Origin: Bacteroidales bacterium
GTDB taxonomy: Bacteria; Bacteroidota; Bacteroidia; Bacteroidales; VadinHA17
Reading direction: 5' to 3'
DNA length: 29,302 bases
Assembly (NCBI GenBank): GCA_012514255.1
Contig: JAAZAP010000256.1
Location: 1-29,302, forward strand
Below, one piece after another: positions 1 through 7,722 of this stretch. Below the pieces are notes generated by a model. That model was not told the DNA's origin. It did not search any database and saw only the letters and a list, made by a program, of their open reading frames with translations. How positions within the stretch are numbered: position 1 is the first letter of the stretch; each line of letters opens with the position of its first letter. Position numbers and translations under genes: made by a program.

Positions 1-126
1 GAGAAAATAGGCATATTTTTACATCAGAGTCACTGCAGTATTGTTCCCGAAAACACTGCACTCTTGTTCCCAAATTTACTGCACTTCATTTTCCCGAAAT
101 CACTGTATTTCTTTTTCCTGTTTACA
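1..126. mobile_element. Terminus of an IS21-like insertion sequence (partial, continues left of window)
   Basis: On the minus strand the element begins at 126 with TGTAAACAGG and runs leftwards off the window. It carries several imperfect direct copies of a roughly 23-bp unit. A TG...CA end plus multiple direct terminal repeats is the known layout of IS21-family ends, where the IstA transposase binds. The boundary at 126/127 is where the URO-D reading frame stops looking like its family. No istA or istB coding sequence lies inside the window, so the family assignment rests on the end structure alone. Another element with repeated ends remains possible. Confidence 0.6.
31..123. repeat. Four tandem ~23-bp imperfect direct repeats
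   Basis: On the plus strand the units start at about 31, 54, 77 and 101. Each has a CACTGCA-like head (CACTGCAG, CACTGCAC, TACTGCAC, CACTGTAT) followed by a T-rich stretch and TTCCCGAAA or a close variant. Copies become more diverged towards position 123. No unique spacers lie between units, so this is not a CRISPR array. The likely role is a ladder of transposase-binding sites at an IS21-like end. Confidence 0.75.
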
Positions 127-989
127 GTTTGTTTCTTTACATAATCGCAGAGTATTTTGTAACGGGGCTTGAAGAACCTTCGAAATGTATCAGGATCCAT
201 GAATGGTCCGGTTTTCATTCCCAGGTCATCGCCGAAGCGGATCACGTCGACGATGTCACCCAGCGAGGTACACTTCTTTTCCAGCCCGGTCAGGTGCATT
301 TCAACAAGCTTGTCAAGCATCTGAGACAGTTTCTCCGGCTCCACCAGCAGGTCAGTCAGGAGGTTATCCATCCTCCTGATGAAGAATCCCAGTTCCAGAA
401 GTTTCACTCCTCCTGACATGACAAGGGCTTTGCCTGAAGATTCCTTCAGGCTGATCAGTCTTTCCCTCAGTTCCGCAGCATTCAGGTTGGAGGCGTGTGA
501 ATGAACCACCCAGCTTATTTTCTTCAGTGCAGCGTCCAGGTTGTCAAATGTCTCAGGGTATCCGTTCTCGTATGGGAAGTACATCTGATCGAAACATGTT
601 GCTCCGGCGGGCATCTTTGACAGAACTGTCCCGTTAGTGTCGAATGTCTGCCATGAGCCGTCAGGCATCTTTACGGGACGATACCATTGAGGGAACTCAA
701 CCCGGTTGCCGTCAGCCAGTTCGACCTCGTACCAGTCACCGCTTTCTGCTGATATCCTGTTTATATCGAGGGCATCTACCCCGAACAGGTCAATGATCTC
801 CATGTCAACATTAGCCAACTGCTGTACGACATCAAATATCCGTGTCGGCCGGTTAATTCCCAGGTGCTTTTTAAGGTTGTTGTATGCTATGGCAGAAATG
901 CCGGTTACGGTTGAGGCGCCAAGGTCAACAGGTATCCTGTCAGGCTGCCTGTGATTAATTGTAGCAATGATTCTTTCGTGTGAGGTCAT
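127..989 (-). pseudogene. URO-D-fold methyltransferase-like protein, 3' end lost to an insertion
   Basis: About 287 residues of a uroporphyrinogen decarboxylase-family protein remain. The N-terminus has the family's R-Q-P-D-R-I-P-V-D pattern (HRQPDRIPVDLGAS), followed by a DVVQQLANVD segment and, near the end, GDDLGMKTGPFMDPDTFRR. Family members in such loci are usually corrinoid-dependent methyltransferase-like proteins of roughly 340-380 residues. Here the sequence leaves the family after CDYVKKQ and continues as a junk tail encoded by the repeats at 31-123 (ORF end near 30). The lost part would contain the conserved HSCG-type segment, so the protein is probably inactive. I chose the ATG at 989 because the upstream in-frame start (1049) lies upstream of the predicted promoter and lacks family similarity. 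It is divergent from the GntR regulator. The fold assignment is firm; the substrate is unknown. Confidence 0.8.
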
Positions 990-1009
990 GATTTTCTGCC
1001 ATTCATAAT

Positions 1010-1041
1010 CAAATGTAAAGTTTATTTGGTGCGAAATCAAA
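1010..1041 (-). promoter_or_regulatory. Bacteroidetes-type promoter for the URO-D-like gene
   Basis: Reading the minus strand, TTTG (1041-1038) is followed after 20 bases by TACATTTG (1017-1010). This matches the Bacteroidetes sigma-ABfr consensus TTTG-N19-21-TAnnTTTG. Transcription would start near 1003 and leave a leader of about 13 bases before the ATG at 989. This supports that start codon. Confidence 0.65.
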
Positions 1042-1065
1042 TCCGGCATCCGGCGGCTGGCTGTT

Positions 1066-1086
1066 CAGGAACCGGTTTAATTCCTG
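1066..1086. promoter_or_regulatory. Inverted repeat between the divergent genes
   Basis: CAGGAA (1066-1071) and TTCCTG (1081-1086) are perfect 6-bp arms around a 9-base spacer, and the palindrome AACCGGTT lies across 1070-1077. It sits between the URO-D-like gene and the GntR gene and could be an operator. It does not resemble the better inverted repeat at 2033-2056. The rest of the 990-1198 intergenic shows no clear promoter for the regulator. Arms this short can occur by chance. Confidence 0.25.
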
Positions 1087-1198
1087 TGTCAGGGCGCCAG
1101 GTATTTTCAGGTGCAGGCTTATGCTGTAATTGTTTATGTCCATAATTTGACGAACTTGCATTCAAATAGTTTTTCTGCCCTGGCTTGCAGAAAAGGAC

Positions 1199-1945
1199 AT
1201 GATATCTGAGATGAACTTCAAGATCGATCATAAAAGTGCTTCTCCGCTCCATTTACAGGTTGAGAACCTGCTTCGTGAAATGATAAAGGATCCGGAATAT
1301 GCAAAAGGTAAATTTCTGCCAAGGGAGGTTGATCTTGCAAAGGTCCTGGGGATTTCCAGAAATACGCTGAGACAGGCTACCAATAAGCTGGTTTATGAGG
1401 GATTGCTAATAAGGAAGAAGGGAGTCGGCACCAGTGTAGCCAGTAATGTCGTTCATACCAAGTTGAATAAATGGTTAAGCTTTACCCAGGAAATGAAAGC
1501 CCTGGGCATTGACGTAATCAACTACGAATTGATTGTTACGTGGATTGAGGCTGAAGAGGAGTATGCCGACTTCTTCAGGATACAGCCAAAAAAGACTATT
1601 CTGAAGCTCGAGCGTCTCAGGGGCGATTCCAAAGGCCCGTTCGTCTATTCAGTCTCCTTCTTCCATCCCAGGATCGGCCTCACGGGAAAAGAAGATTTCA
1701 ACCAGCCATTATACGAGATCCTTGAAAAGAATTATGCCACAGTGGCAAAATTATCAAGGGAGGAGATCAGTGCCGTTGCCGCAGACGGGTCACTTGCGAG
1801 AAAGTTAAAACTTCATACCGGAGATCCTATACTCAAACGAAAGAGATACGTCTTTGATCCGGGTGGCAGGCCAATAGAATATAATGTGAGCTACTACCGT
1901 ACTGACAGTTTTGTCTACAACGTTGAGAGCGAGAGAGAACTCTGA
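1199..1945 (+). CDS. GntR-family (HutC subfamily) transcriptional regulator with UTRA domain
   Basis: This is a 248-residue cytoplasmic regulator. Residues about 14-80 form the GntR winged helix: an L-P-R-E-V-D-L-A segment, the recognition helix GISRNTLRQATNKL, and the wing EGLLIRKKGVGTSVA. Residues about 95-240 match the UTRA effector-binding domain, with the usual LERLR strand and the YNVSYYRTD ending (standing for E-x-SYYR). UTRA regulators respond to small ligands such as sugars or sugar phosphates. The gene faces into the PUL, so it probably controls the promoter at 2017-2024, where a palindrome overlaps the predicted start site. ATG 1199 is followed by a second ATG at 1211 (MNFKIDHKS); the second would also fit the family's N-terminus. 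The ligand cannot be told from the sequence. Confidence 0.9.
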   Translation: MISEMNFKIDHKSASPLHLQVENLLREMIKDPEYAKGKFLPREVDLAKVLGISRNTLRQATNKLVYEGLLIRKKGVGTSVASNVVHTKLNKWLSFTQEMKALGIDVINYELIVTWIEAEEEYADFFRIQPKKTILKLERLRGDSKGPFVYSVSFFHPRIGLTGKEDFNQPLYEILEKNYATVAKLSREEISAVAADGSLARKLKLHTGDPILKRKRYVFDPGGRPIEYNVSYYRTDSFVYNVESEREL

Positions 1946-2016
1946 GGCACAAAAATAATTCCAGGCAATTCACAGCTTTTTTTGACATCAATGTTCTTTT
2001 TTTAAGTAATTTCTAG

Positions 2017-2024
2017 TAACTTTG
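2017..2024 (+). promoter_or_regulatory. -7 element of the PUL promoter (TAACTTTG)
   Basis: TAACTTTG matches the Bacteroidetes TAnnTTTG -7 element. The -33 region (about 1993-1999) is only T-rich, so the site may need an activator. Transcription would begin near 2031 and leave a leader of about 70 bases before the ATG at 2102. Confidence 0.55.
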
Positions 2025-2032
2025 ATAAATAT

Positions 2033-2056
2033 ATATGTTCAGACATTTGAACATAT
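2033..2056. promoter_or_regulatory. Perfect 9-bp inverted repeat at the predicted PUL transcription start; candidate operator
   Basis: ATATGTTCA (2033-2041) and TGAACATAT (2048-2056) are perfect 9-base arms separated by 6 bases. The repeat begins about nine bases after the -7 element, so a bound regulator would block initiation. GntR/UTRA proteins bind such AT-flanked palindromes, which makes the regulator at 1199 the natural candidate. The same sequence could form a hairpin in the leader RNA, but it is AT-rich. Confidence 0.5.
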
Positions 2057-2101
2057 TAAAATAAAATAACCCTTGATTAAAAACCTAACCCCTAAAAAAT
2101 C

Positions 2102-2977
2102 ATGAAAAAAAGAATTCTGCTCCTTTCTGCTATCGCCGTCACGGTGATAGGGTTTACTGTATTCCTTGTTTCGTGCAAGAAGGATATCGTCACCGAAATG
2201 ACCATCGATAGGACAGCTACATCTCAACTCGATATTGGTGATGAAGCTATAGCTGTCATAACAATAAAGACTGATGGTGTGAAGTCTTTTAAATATTATA
2301 AACTCATTGACAATGTGAGAGATGCGGGAACTGAAGCAAAAGCAATGCTTGTCAGGAGTGAAGACACTTATACCTACAACTTCAGTTATGAGGTCCAGGA
2401 GTTCGATGACCTTCATACTCTGGGATTTGAGTTTGAGCTAACTGATGACGAGGACCTGGTAAAGACTGTTGGCCTGGTTGTCAATATCAACATTTCGCTC
2501 AAATCAATGTTTGTGAAATATGACTGGAAGGTTACTGCAAGCACCTGGCTGGGAACGGATGTTCTTACAGCGGCTGATGCAGCTATTGTCTACAGGTTCA
2601 ACGAGGATGGTACTTATCAGGAAGATCTGGGCGCTGATTATGCTGATGACTTCCATCATTTCTGCTATTGGGTTTTCAAGGATACTCCAACTAAGGGTGA
2701 TACTGTTGCAATCGTGCGACTGGTCAGAAGGTTGAAGCAGGGCGATACGGCTGTTGATGAATACTATGACTATAACATCACCACTCATAGTGAGACGGAG
2801 ATGAAGATGTACTGGGATCTGGCAGTATGGGGACTGATGGATATAGAGAATACATTCAAATCACAGCCAAAAGGAGCTTTCGTTCCTTATGGAACAGCCG
2901 AGATGGAGGGAATTGTCAATGCCAATGCTTCACTTAGCTGCAGCAATATAGACCAGTCCTTACTGATAATACCATAA
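2102..2977 (+). CDS. Unrecognised lipoprotein at the head of the PUL
   Basis: The 291-residue product has a lysine-rich start, a hydrophobic stretch and the lipobox FLVSC, with Cys25 as the lipidation site followed by KKD. It is therefore an envelope lipoprotein, possibly surface exposed. I do not recognise the mature part. Residues about 30-135 look like a beta-rich Ig/cadherin-like domain (TSQLDIGDEAIAVITIKT, then FEFELTDDEDL). Residues about 140-270 resemble lipocalin-like lipoprotein domains of Bacteroidetes, with WKVTASTWLGTD and YRFNEDGTYQED. It is the first gene after the promoter and operator-like repeat and precedes susC by about 180 bases. In PULs such genes often encode surface glycan-binding or accessory proteins; that role is inferred here from position only. 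Confidence 0.85.
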   Translation: MKKRILLLSAIAVTVIGFTVFLVSCKKDIVTEMTIDRTATSQLDIGDEAIAVITIKTDGVKSFKYYKLIDNVRDAGTEAKAMLVRSEDTYTYNFSYEVQEFDDLHTLGFEFELTDDEDLVKTVGLVVNINISLKSMFVKYDWKVTASTWLGTDVLTAADAAIVYRFNEDGTYQEDLGADYADDFHHFCYWVFKDTPTKGDTVAIVRLVRRLKQGDTAVDEYYDYNITTHSETEMKMYWDLAVWGLMDIENTFKSQPKGAFVPYGTAEMEGIVNANASLSCSNIDQSLLIIP

Positions 2978-3005
2978 TTATTATGTTTTCTTTCAGGTTC
3001 ATGTT

Positions 3006-3042
3006 TGCCTGACGGGCAGTCTGCTGAATCGTCTGTCAGGCA
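3006..3042 (+). other. Intergenic stem-loop between the lipoprotein gene and susC
   Basis: TGCCTGAC (3006-3013) pairs perfectly with GTCAGGCA (3035-3042), and four more inner pairs are possible if G-U is allowed. No U-run follows, so it is unlikely to be a simple terminator. A smaller hairpin, TTGCC/GGCAA, lies at 3084-3099. In Sus operons intergenic hairpins can set relative transcript levels; that function is an inference here. No clear promoter was found for susC in 2978-3154. Confidence 0.45.
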
Positions 3043-3154
3043 CCCATGAAATGTAGTCATTGCGACTATAAAGATCTATTCTCTTGCCGGAACAGGCAAT
3101 GAATTTCTGTGAGTGCGTTATGTGCCTTCTGTTTATCAGTGAAACATTTTTGAA

Positions 3155-6100
3155 ATGAAAAACTCTATACTGTTTTTAGCGTGCCTTTTATTTGTAAATA
3201 CAGCTTTCTCCCAGGAGTTGATAATCCATGGAAAGGTTGTGGATGAGGACAAAGTGCCTATGCCCTCCGTCACTGTTGTCATTGACGGAACTACCACCGG
3301 CACTGTGACAGATGCTGAAGGTAAATTTACTCTTACTGCTGACAAAAGCACTGCCAGAACCATCACCTGCTCGTTTGTTGGGTATTCAAAGACCAGCGTC
3401 AACCTAGCAGATGGTGTCACGTACTATGAATTCACCATGGTCCCAGAAACGACTGAACTGGATGCCATTGTGGTGATAGGATACGGTACACAGAGGAAGG
3501 AAGATGTAACTGTTTCCATTTCATCGGTGAGGGCAAAGGAGATAGACTCTCCGGCCATCACCTCACTTGATCAGTCGCTACAGGGGCAGGCATCAGGTGT
3601 CGTCGTCAGCCAGTCATCCGGCAAACCTGGAGCACCTGTCTCCATCCGCATCAGGGGTACGACATCCATTAACGGTACTAATGAACCCTTGTATGTCATT
3701 GACGGCATCCCGATAATAACCGATCCGGCGGAACTGACCACCGGTACGATACAGGGCTCGGCAATCAATCCCCTGACAAGCATCAATCCGCAGGATATAG
3801 AGTCGATGCAGATATTAAAGGATGCCTCAGCAACAGCAATTTATGGAGCACGGGGCGCCAATGGAGTAATCCTGATAAACACCAAAAGGGGCAGGACAGG
3901 TGCGCTCCAGGTCAATCTAAACTTTTCATGGGGCCTCCAGCAGCTGGCGAAGGGAATAGATCTTCTTAATGCCAGGGAGCTGGCGGAACTGGGGAATGAC
4001 GCTGTCACTGAAGCAAGGAAATATTATCCGGAAATTGCATATGGAAGCAACTTCGCTGTTCCAAGCCGGTTCGGAGAAGGAACCGATTGGCAGGGCGAGA
4101 TATTCCGCATCGCTCCTCTTTCAAACAGCCAGATCTCCCTGCAGGGTGGCAGTGAGAATACGGTATATTTTCTCTCTGCAAACCTGGTGACCAACCAGGG
4201 TATTATTCATAATTCCGATTTCAATAAGGGTACAATCAGGGTGAACCTCGACACCGAGCTTTCAGAAAAAGTCAAAACCGGCATTAACCTGAACATGTCG
4301 CAATCTGTAAGTCATGGTGTAACCACTGGCGTCCCGAATGTGGCATCCAGTGTAACCGCGATGGCCCTGCTGTTCAATCCCGGACAGGAAGTCTACGACT
4401 CGACACAGGTGGGGGGCTATACCTATGAGAGCAATACCATTAACGCAATCCCCAACCCGGTTGCCGAAATGAATGAGACCGACATCGTGATCACCACTGA
4501 CAGGATGATAGGTGATTTCTATATAGACTGGGATATCATCAAAAACCTGCAGTATAAATTCAAGATAGGTGTAGATGCCTTCTTCAATAAGGAACAGCAG
4601 TACATTCCAAGTTATATTAAACGAGGACAGGATAAAGGCAAAGGGTCGAACGTTGATATAAAGGGCTATACCTGGCTGATGGAAAATACACTGACCTGGA
4701 AGTTTGCCACTGACAAGCATCATTTCAACGTGCTTGCTGGTCAGACTGCCCAGAAATTTGTATCTGAAAAAGCAGAGATAGCTGTAGAGCGGTTTGAAGA
4801 TGAAAGGCTTACTTACTATAACCTTGGTATGGGGCTTGACAAAACAATCTATTCCGGTTACAGCTCATGGGCCATGTTATCAGGGCTGGGAAGGATCATG
4901 TATGATTTTGACAGCAAATACTATCTGACTGTCTCGGGGCGGCTTGACGGATCATCAAAGTTCGGAATAGAAAACAAGTGGGGGTTCTTCCCGTCGGTTT
5001 CTGCTGCCTGGCGTATCTCGAAGGAAAGATTCTTCGCGGATATCGAATCCATTAATGATCTTAAACTAAGGCTCAGTGCCGGAAGTGTCGGGAACGAAGG
5101 TATCCCTTCCGGAGCCACATTAAGTCTCATGGGGACGCATCAGTATTTCTATGGTGAAGGGTCGGGCGCTGAAGTCATCGGGACATATGTCTATTCTCTT
5201 CAGAACAATGACCTGAAATGGGAAGTTACCCGGCAGTATGATGCAGGGATCGACCTCAGCCTTCTCAGATCAAGGATTGAGTTCACCACGGAGGCCTACC
5301 TGAAAAACACTTCTGACCTCCTGCTCTATCTGCCTGTGAACAGATCATCGGGATTTGAATATGTCTGGGCCAACGTTGGTGACCTTCAGAACAGGGGCAT
5401 TGAATTCTCACTGAACTCTGTCAACTTCGAGGGTGATTTCAGGTGGAGCACCCGCCTGAACTTCTCTTTCAACAGGAATGAAGTGACGAACCTTGACAAG
5501 TCAGATAACATTTACGGGACTTCCGTCATGAATATACTCGACTGGACCATGATCAGTGAGGGTCAGCCGATAGGCGTGATCTACGGGTACAAGTCGGACG
5601 GCATTATTCAGCTTGATGAAGATCCGGCCGAAGTACCCTTCTTCCCGTCCAAGATAGCCAGGTGGGGTGACCGCAAGTACGTAGACAAAGTCCCTGACGG
5701 GAAGCTGACGGTTGATGATTACTACGAACTGGGCAATGCCAATCCCGATTTCTCATATGGTTTCAGGAATACATTCTCATACAAGAATTTCTCACTCGAT
5801 ATTTACATCCAGGGTGATTATGGAAATGAGATCGTCAACTTCAACAGGATCCAGCTTGAGAGCTTTGACGGGTTCCAGAACAACTCTGCCGTGGCACTTG
5901 AGAGGTGGACTGAGACAAACCCAACAAATGAATATCCGCGGGCCAATGCATCGTCTCATGGCATCATCATGTCCGACGTATGGGTTGAAGATGGCTCATA
6001 TGCAAGGCTTAAACAGGTTATCTTCTCCTATAACCTGCCGAAGGATCTCCTGAGCAGGGTGAAGATAAGCAATATCCAGCTTTCACTCAGCGGGTACAAT

Positions 6101-6238
6101 CTGTACACCCTTACAAAGTACTCCGGATATGATCCGGAGGTTTCGATATTTGGAGGGAGTGTCTTCGGCAAAGGAGCGGACTATGGGGCCTATCCGACTG
6201 CCAGATCAGTTCTGTTCAGCATCAATGCAACCTTCTAA
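3155..6238 (+). CDS. SusC/RagA-family TonB-dependent outer-membrane transporter
   Basis: The 1027-residue protein is an outer-membrane active transporter that imports oligosaccharides using TonB energy, working with the SusD lipoprotein encoded next. A signal peptide covers residues 1-19 (ending NTAFS before QE). A carboxypeptidase-regulatory-like domain spans about 22-98 (IHGKVVDEDKVPMPSVTVV). The SusC signature follows, with LDAIVVIGYGTQRKEDVT near 102-119. The plug carries IRIRGTTSINGTNEPLYVID at about 164-183. The beta-barrel fills the rest and ends in a terminal Phe (SINATF), as needed for outer-membrane insertion. Length is normal for the family and there is no break. It is followed by susD after 17 bases. 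The substrate is not predictable from this protein. Confidence 0.97.
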   Translation: MKNSILFLACLLFVNTAFSQELIIHGKVVDEDKVPMPSVTVVIDGTTTGTVTDAEGKFTLTADKSTARTITCSFVGYSKTSVNLADGVTYYEFTMVPETTELDAIVVIGYGTQRKEDVTVSISSVRAKEIDSPAITSLDQSLQGQASGVVVSQSSGKPGAPVSIRIRGTTSINGTNEPLYVIDGIPIITDPAELTTGTIQGSAINPLTSINPQDIESMQILKDASATAIYGARGANGVILINTKRGRTGALQVNLNFSWGLQQLAKGIDLLNARELAELGNDAVTEARKYYPEIAYGSNFAVPSRFGEGTDWQGEIFRIAPLSNSQISLQGGSENTVYFLSANLVTNQGIIHNSDFNKGTIRVNLDTELSEKVKTGINLNMSQSVSHGVTTGVPNVASSVTAMALLFNPGQEVYDSTQVGGYTYESNTINAIPNPVAEMNETDIVITTDRMIGDFYIDWDIIKNLQYKFKIGVDAFFNKEQQYIPSYIKRGQDKGKGSNVDIKGYTWLMENTLTWKFATDKHHFNVLAGQTAQKFVSEKAEIAVERFEDERLTYYNLGMGLDKTIYSGYSSWAMLSGLGRIMYDFDSKYYLTVSGRLDGSSKFGIENKWGFFPSVSAAWRISKERFFADIESINDLKLRLSAGSVGNEGIPSGATLSLMGTHQYFYGEGSGAEVIGTYVYSLQNNDLKWEVTRQYDAGIDLSLLRSRIEFTTEAYLKNTSDLLLYLPVNRSSGFEYVWANVGDLQNRGIEFSLNSVNFEGDFRWSTRLNFSFNRNEVTNLDKSDNIYGTSVMNILDWTMISEGQPIGVIYGYKSDGIIQLDEDPAEVPFFPSKIARWGDRKYVDKVPDGKLTVDDYYELGNANPDFSYGFRNTFSYKNFSLDIYIQGDYGNEIVNFNRIQLESFDGFQNNSAVALERWTETNPTNEYPRANASSHGIIMSDVWVEDGSYARLKQVIFSYNLPKDLLSRVKISNIQLSLSGYNLYTLTKYSGYDPEVSIFGGSVFGKGADYGAYPTARSVLFSINATF

Positions 6239-6255
6239 CCGCAAAACTTAAGAAA

Positions 6256-7722
6256 ATGAAAAAAATCATCATATTTCTGACGGCCCTGTTGCTTGCGCTT
6301 GGCAGCTGCCAGGATTTCCTGGAACAAGACCTCCGTTCTGAACTGAACTATGACAATTACTTCATGTCAGAGAGGGATCTGACAAGCTTTGCCGACGGCA
6401 TGTTCGGCGGGCTTATCACGTGGACCTGGACTGGTGGGGGGTTGTTTTTCAATAATTACTGGGTCTTGCAGGACCTGGCATCAGACAACTGCTATGAAAC
6501 CGGTCCCTCGATCGATATGCTTGATCTGTCACAATTTACCTTTGATGTCAATAATGCCACTGTGTATTATGTCTGGGTTGGCTGCTATGAGGTAATAAAT
6601 TCAACCAATGTCCTGCTTGAGGAATCAGAGAACATAAAAGATTATTCAAAGCCGGAGATAAAGAATCACCTTCAGGGTGAGGCCTATTTCCTTCGTGGTA
6701 TGCTTTACTTTGACCTTGTCCGGTTGTTCGGCGATGTGCCGCTTCAACTTTTTTCCACAAAGACTGCTTCCGAGACCCAGATAGCCAGGACACCGGTAGC
6801 CCAGGTGTATGAAAGTGTAATTAGTGATCTTGAAAAAGCAGAACAGCTGCTTGCCGTGAATCCATTTCCCGACAGGGTGGCAGGAATTCCCACAAGCATG
6901 ACCGCATCGGCATTGCTGGCAAAGGTGTATCTGACAAGGGGTGCGCTGAACAATAATGCAGCGGATTTTGCCTCGGCTAAAACCTGCCTTGAAAAGGTGC
7001 TTGGTCACTATACTCTTGAGCCCGAGTATGCTGATATCTTTAAGATCAGCAAGGCAAATTCGGGCGAGATACTGTGGGCCATCAATTTCAGCGGAACACT
7101 TGGTGAAGGATGGACAACTAACCAGTTTATTGTACGCCTCATGCCAACCACCATCTCAGACAATGGCACCCGTAACGGGCAGGGCTGGGAACGGCCGCTG
7201 GATATCCTTTATGACAGCTTCTCGGAAACTGATGAACGAAAAGCAGCCACCTTTATCACCGAGTTTGAGGGAGAGGCCTTTGACGGGCCTTTCATAAGGA
7301 AATATTGGGACCAGGAGGCTGAGGGAGGCAGGCAGAACGGAGAATCTGATGCCGACTATATCTATCTCCGTTATTCGGATGTGTTGCTGATGTATGCTGA
7401 GGTACTTAATGAGATTAACAATGGGCCTACCGTTGAAGCATATAACGCTATAAATGATATACGTGACAGGGCAGGGCTTGACGACCTTGCTGACGGAATG
7501 AGTTACCAGGCATTCAAGGATGCCGTGTTGCAGGAACGGCAATGGGAGTTCGTAATGGAGGGGCACAGGTGGTTTGACCTTGTCAGAATGGGAAAGCTTA
7601 TGGATCGGGTTCAGCTGGCAAAGCCCACCGCCAATATCCAGGCTCACCACATACTTTTCCCTATACCTCAGAAAGAAAGGTACCTCAATCGTAACCTGAC
7701 CCAGAATGAAGGATACAATTAG
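6256..7722 (+). CDS. SusD/RagB-family surface glycan-binding lipoprotein
   Basis: This 488-residue lipoprotein (lipobox ALGSC, Cys18) is the surface lid of the SusC transporter. The SusD hallmarks are visible: the N-terminal QDFLEQDLRSE segment, a TPR-like helical core (GEAYFLRGMLYFDLVRLFGD), and the C-terminal RWFDLVRMGKLM and LFPIPQKERYLNRNLTQNEG. Length is typical and the frame is intact. It starts 17 bases after susC and its last 17 bases overlap the start of the isomerase-like gene, so the genes are co-transcribed and the next one may be translationally coupled. Tryptophan-rich stretches near residues 50-70 (TWTWTGGG) might contribute to sugar stacking, but this is only a guess. Confidence 0.96.
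   Translation: MKKIIIFLTALLLALGSCQDFLEQDLRSELNYDNYFMSERDLTSFADGMFGGLITWTWTGGGLFFNNYWVLQDLASDNCYETGPSIDMLDLSQFTFDVNNATVYYVWVGCYEVINSTNVLLEESENIKDYSKPEIKNHLQGEAYFLRGMLYFDLVRLFGDVPLQLFSTKTASETQIARTPVAQVYESVISDLEKAEQLLAVNPFPDRVAGIPTSMTASALLAKVYLTRGALNNNAADFASAKTCLEKVLGHYTLEPEYADIFKISKANSGEILWAINFSGTLGEGWTTNQFIVRLMPTTISDNGTRNGQGWERPLDILYDSFSETDERKAATFITEFEGEAFDGPFIRKYWDQEAEGGRQNGESDADYIYLRYSDVLLMYAEVLNEINNGPTVEAYNAINDIRDRAGLDDLADGMSYQAFKDAVLQERQWEFVMEGHRWFDLVRMGKLMDRVQLAKPTANIQAHHILFPIPQKERYLNRNLTQNEGYN

Noticed and set aside
31..123. Repeats resembling a short CRISPR array
   Set aside because: The units follow each other at about 23 bp with no unique spacers, and they fit a transposon end better.
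129..416. 95-residue plus-strand reading frame
   Set aside because: It lies antisense to the URO-D-like gene, has no family features, and disappears once that gene is accepted.
1100..1198. Promoter for the GntR gene
   Set aside because: Only partial matches (TATTTTCA, TAATTTG, TAGTTTTT) were found, with wrong spacing to any TTTG element.
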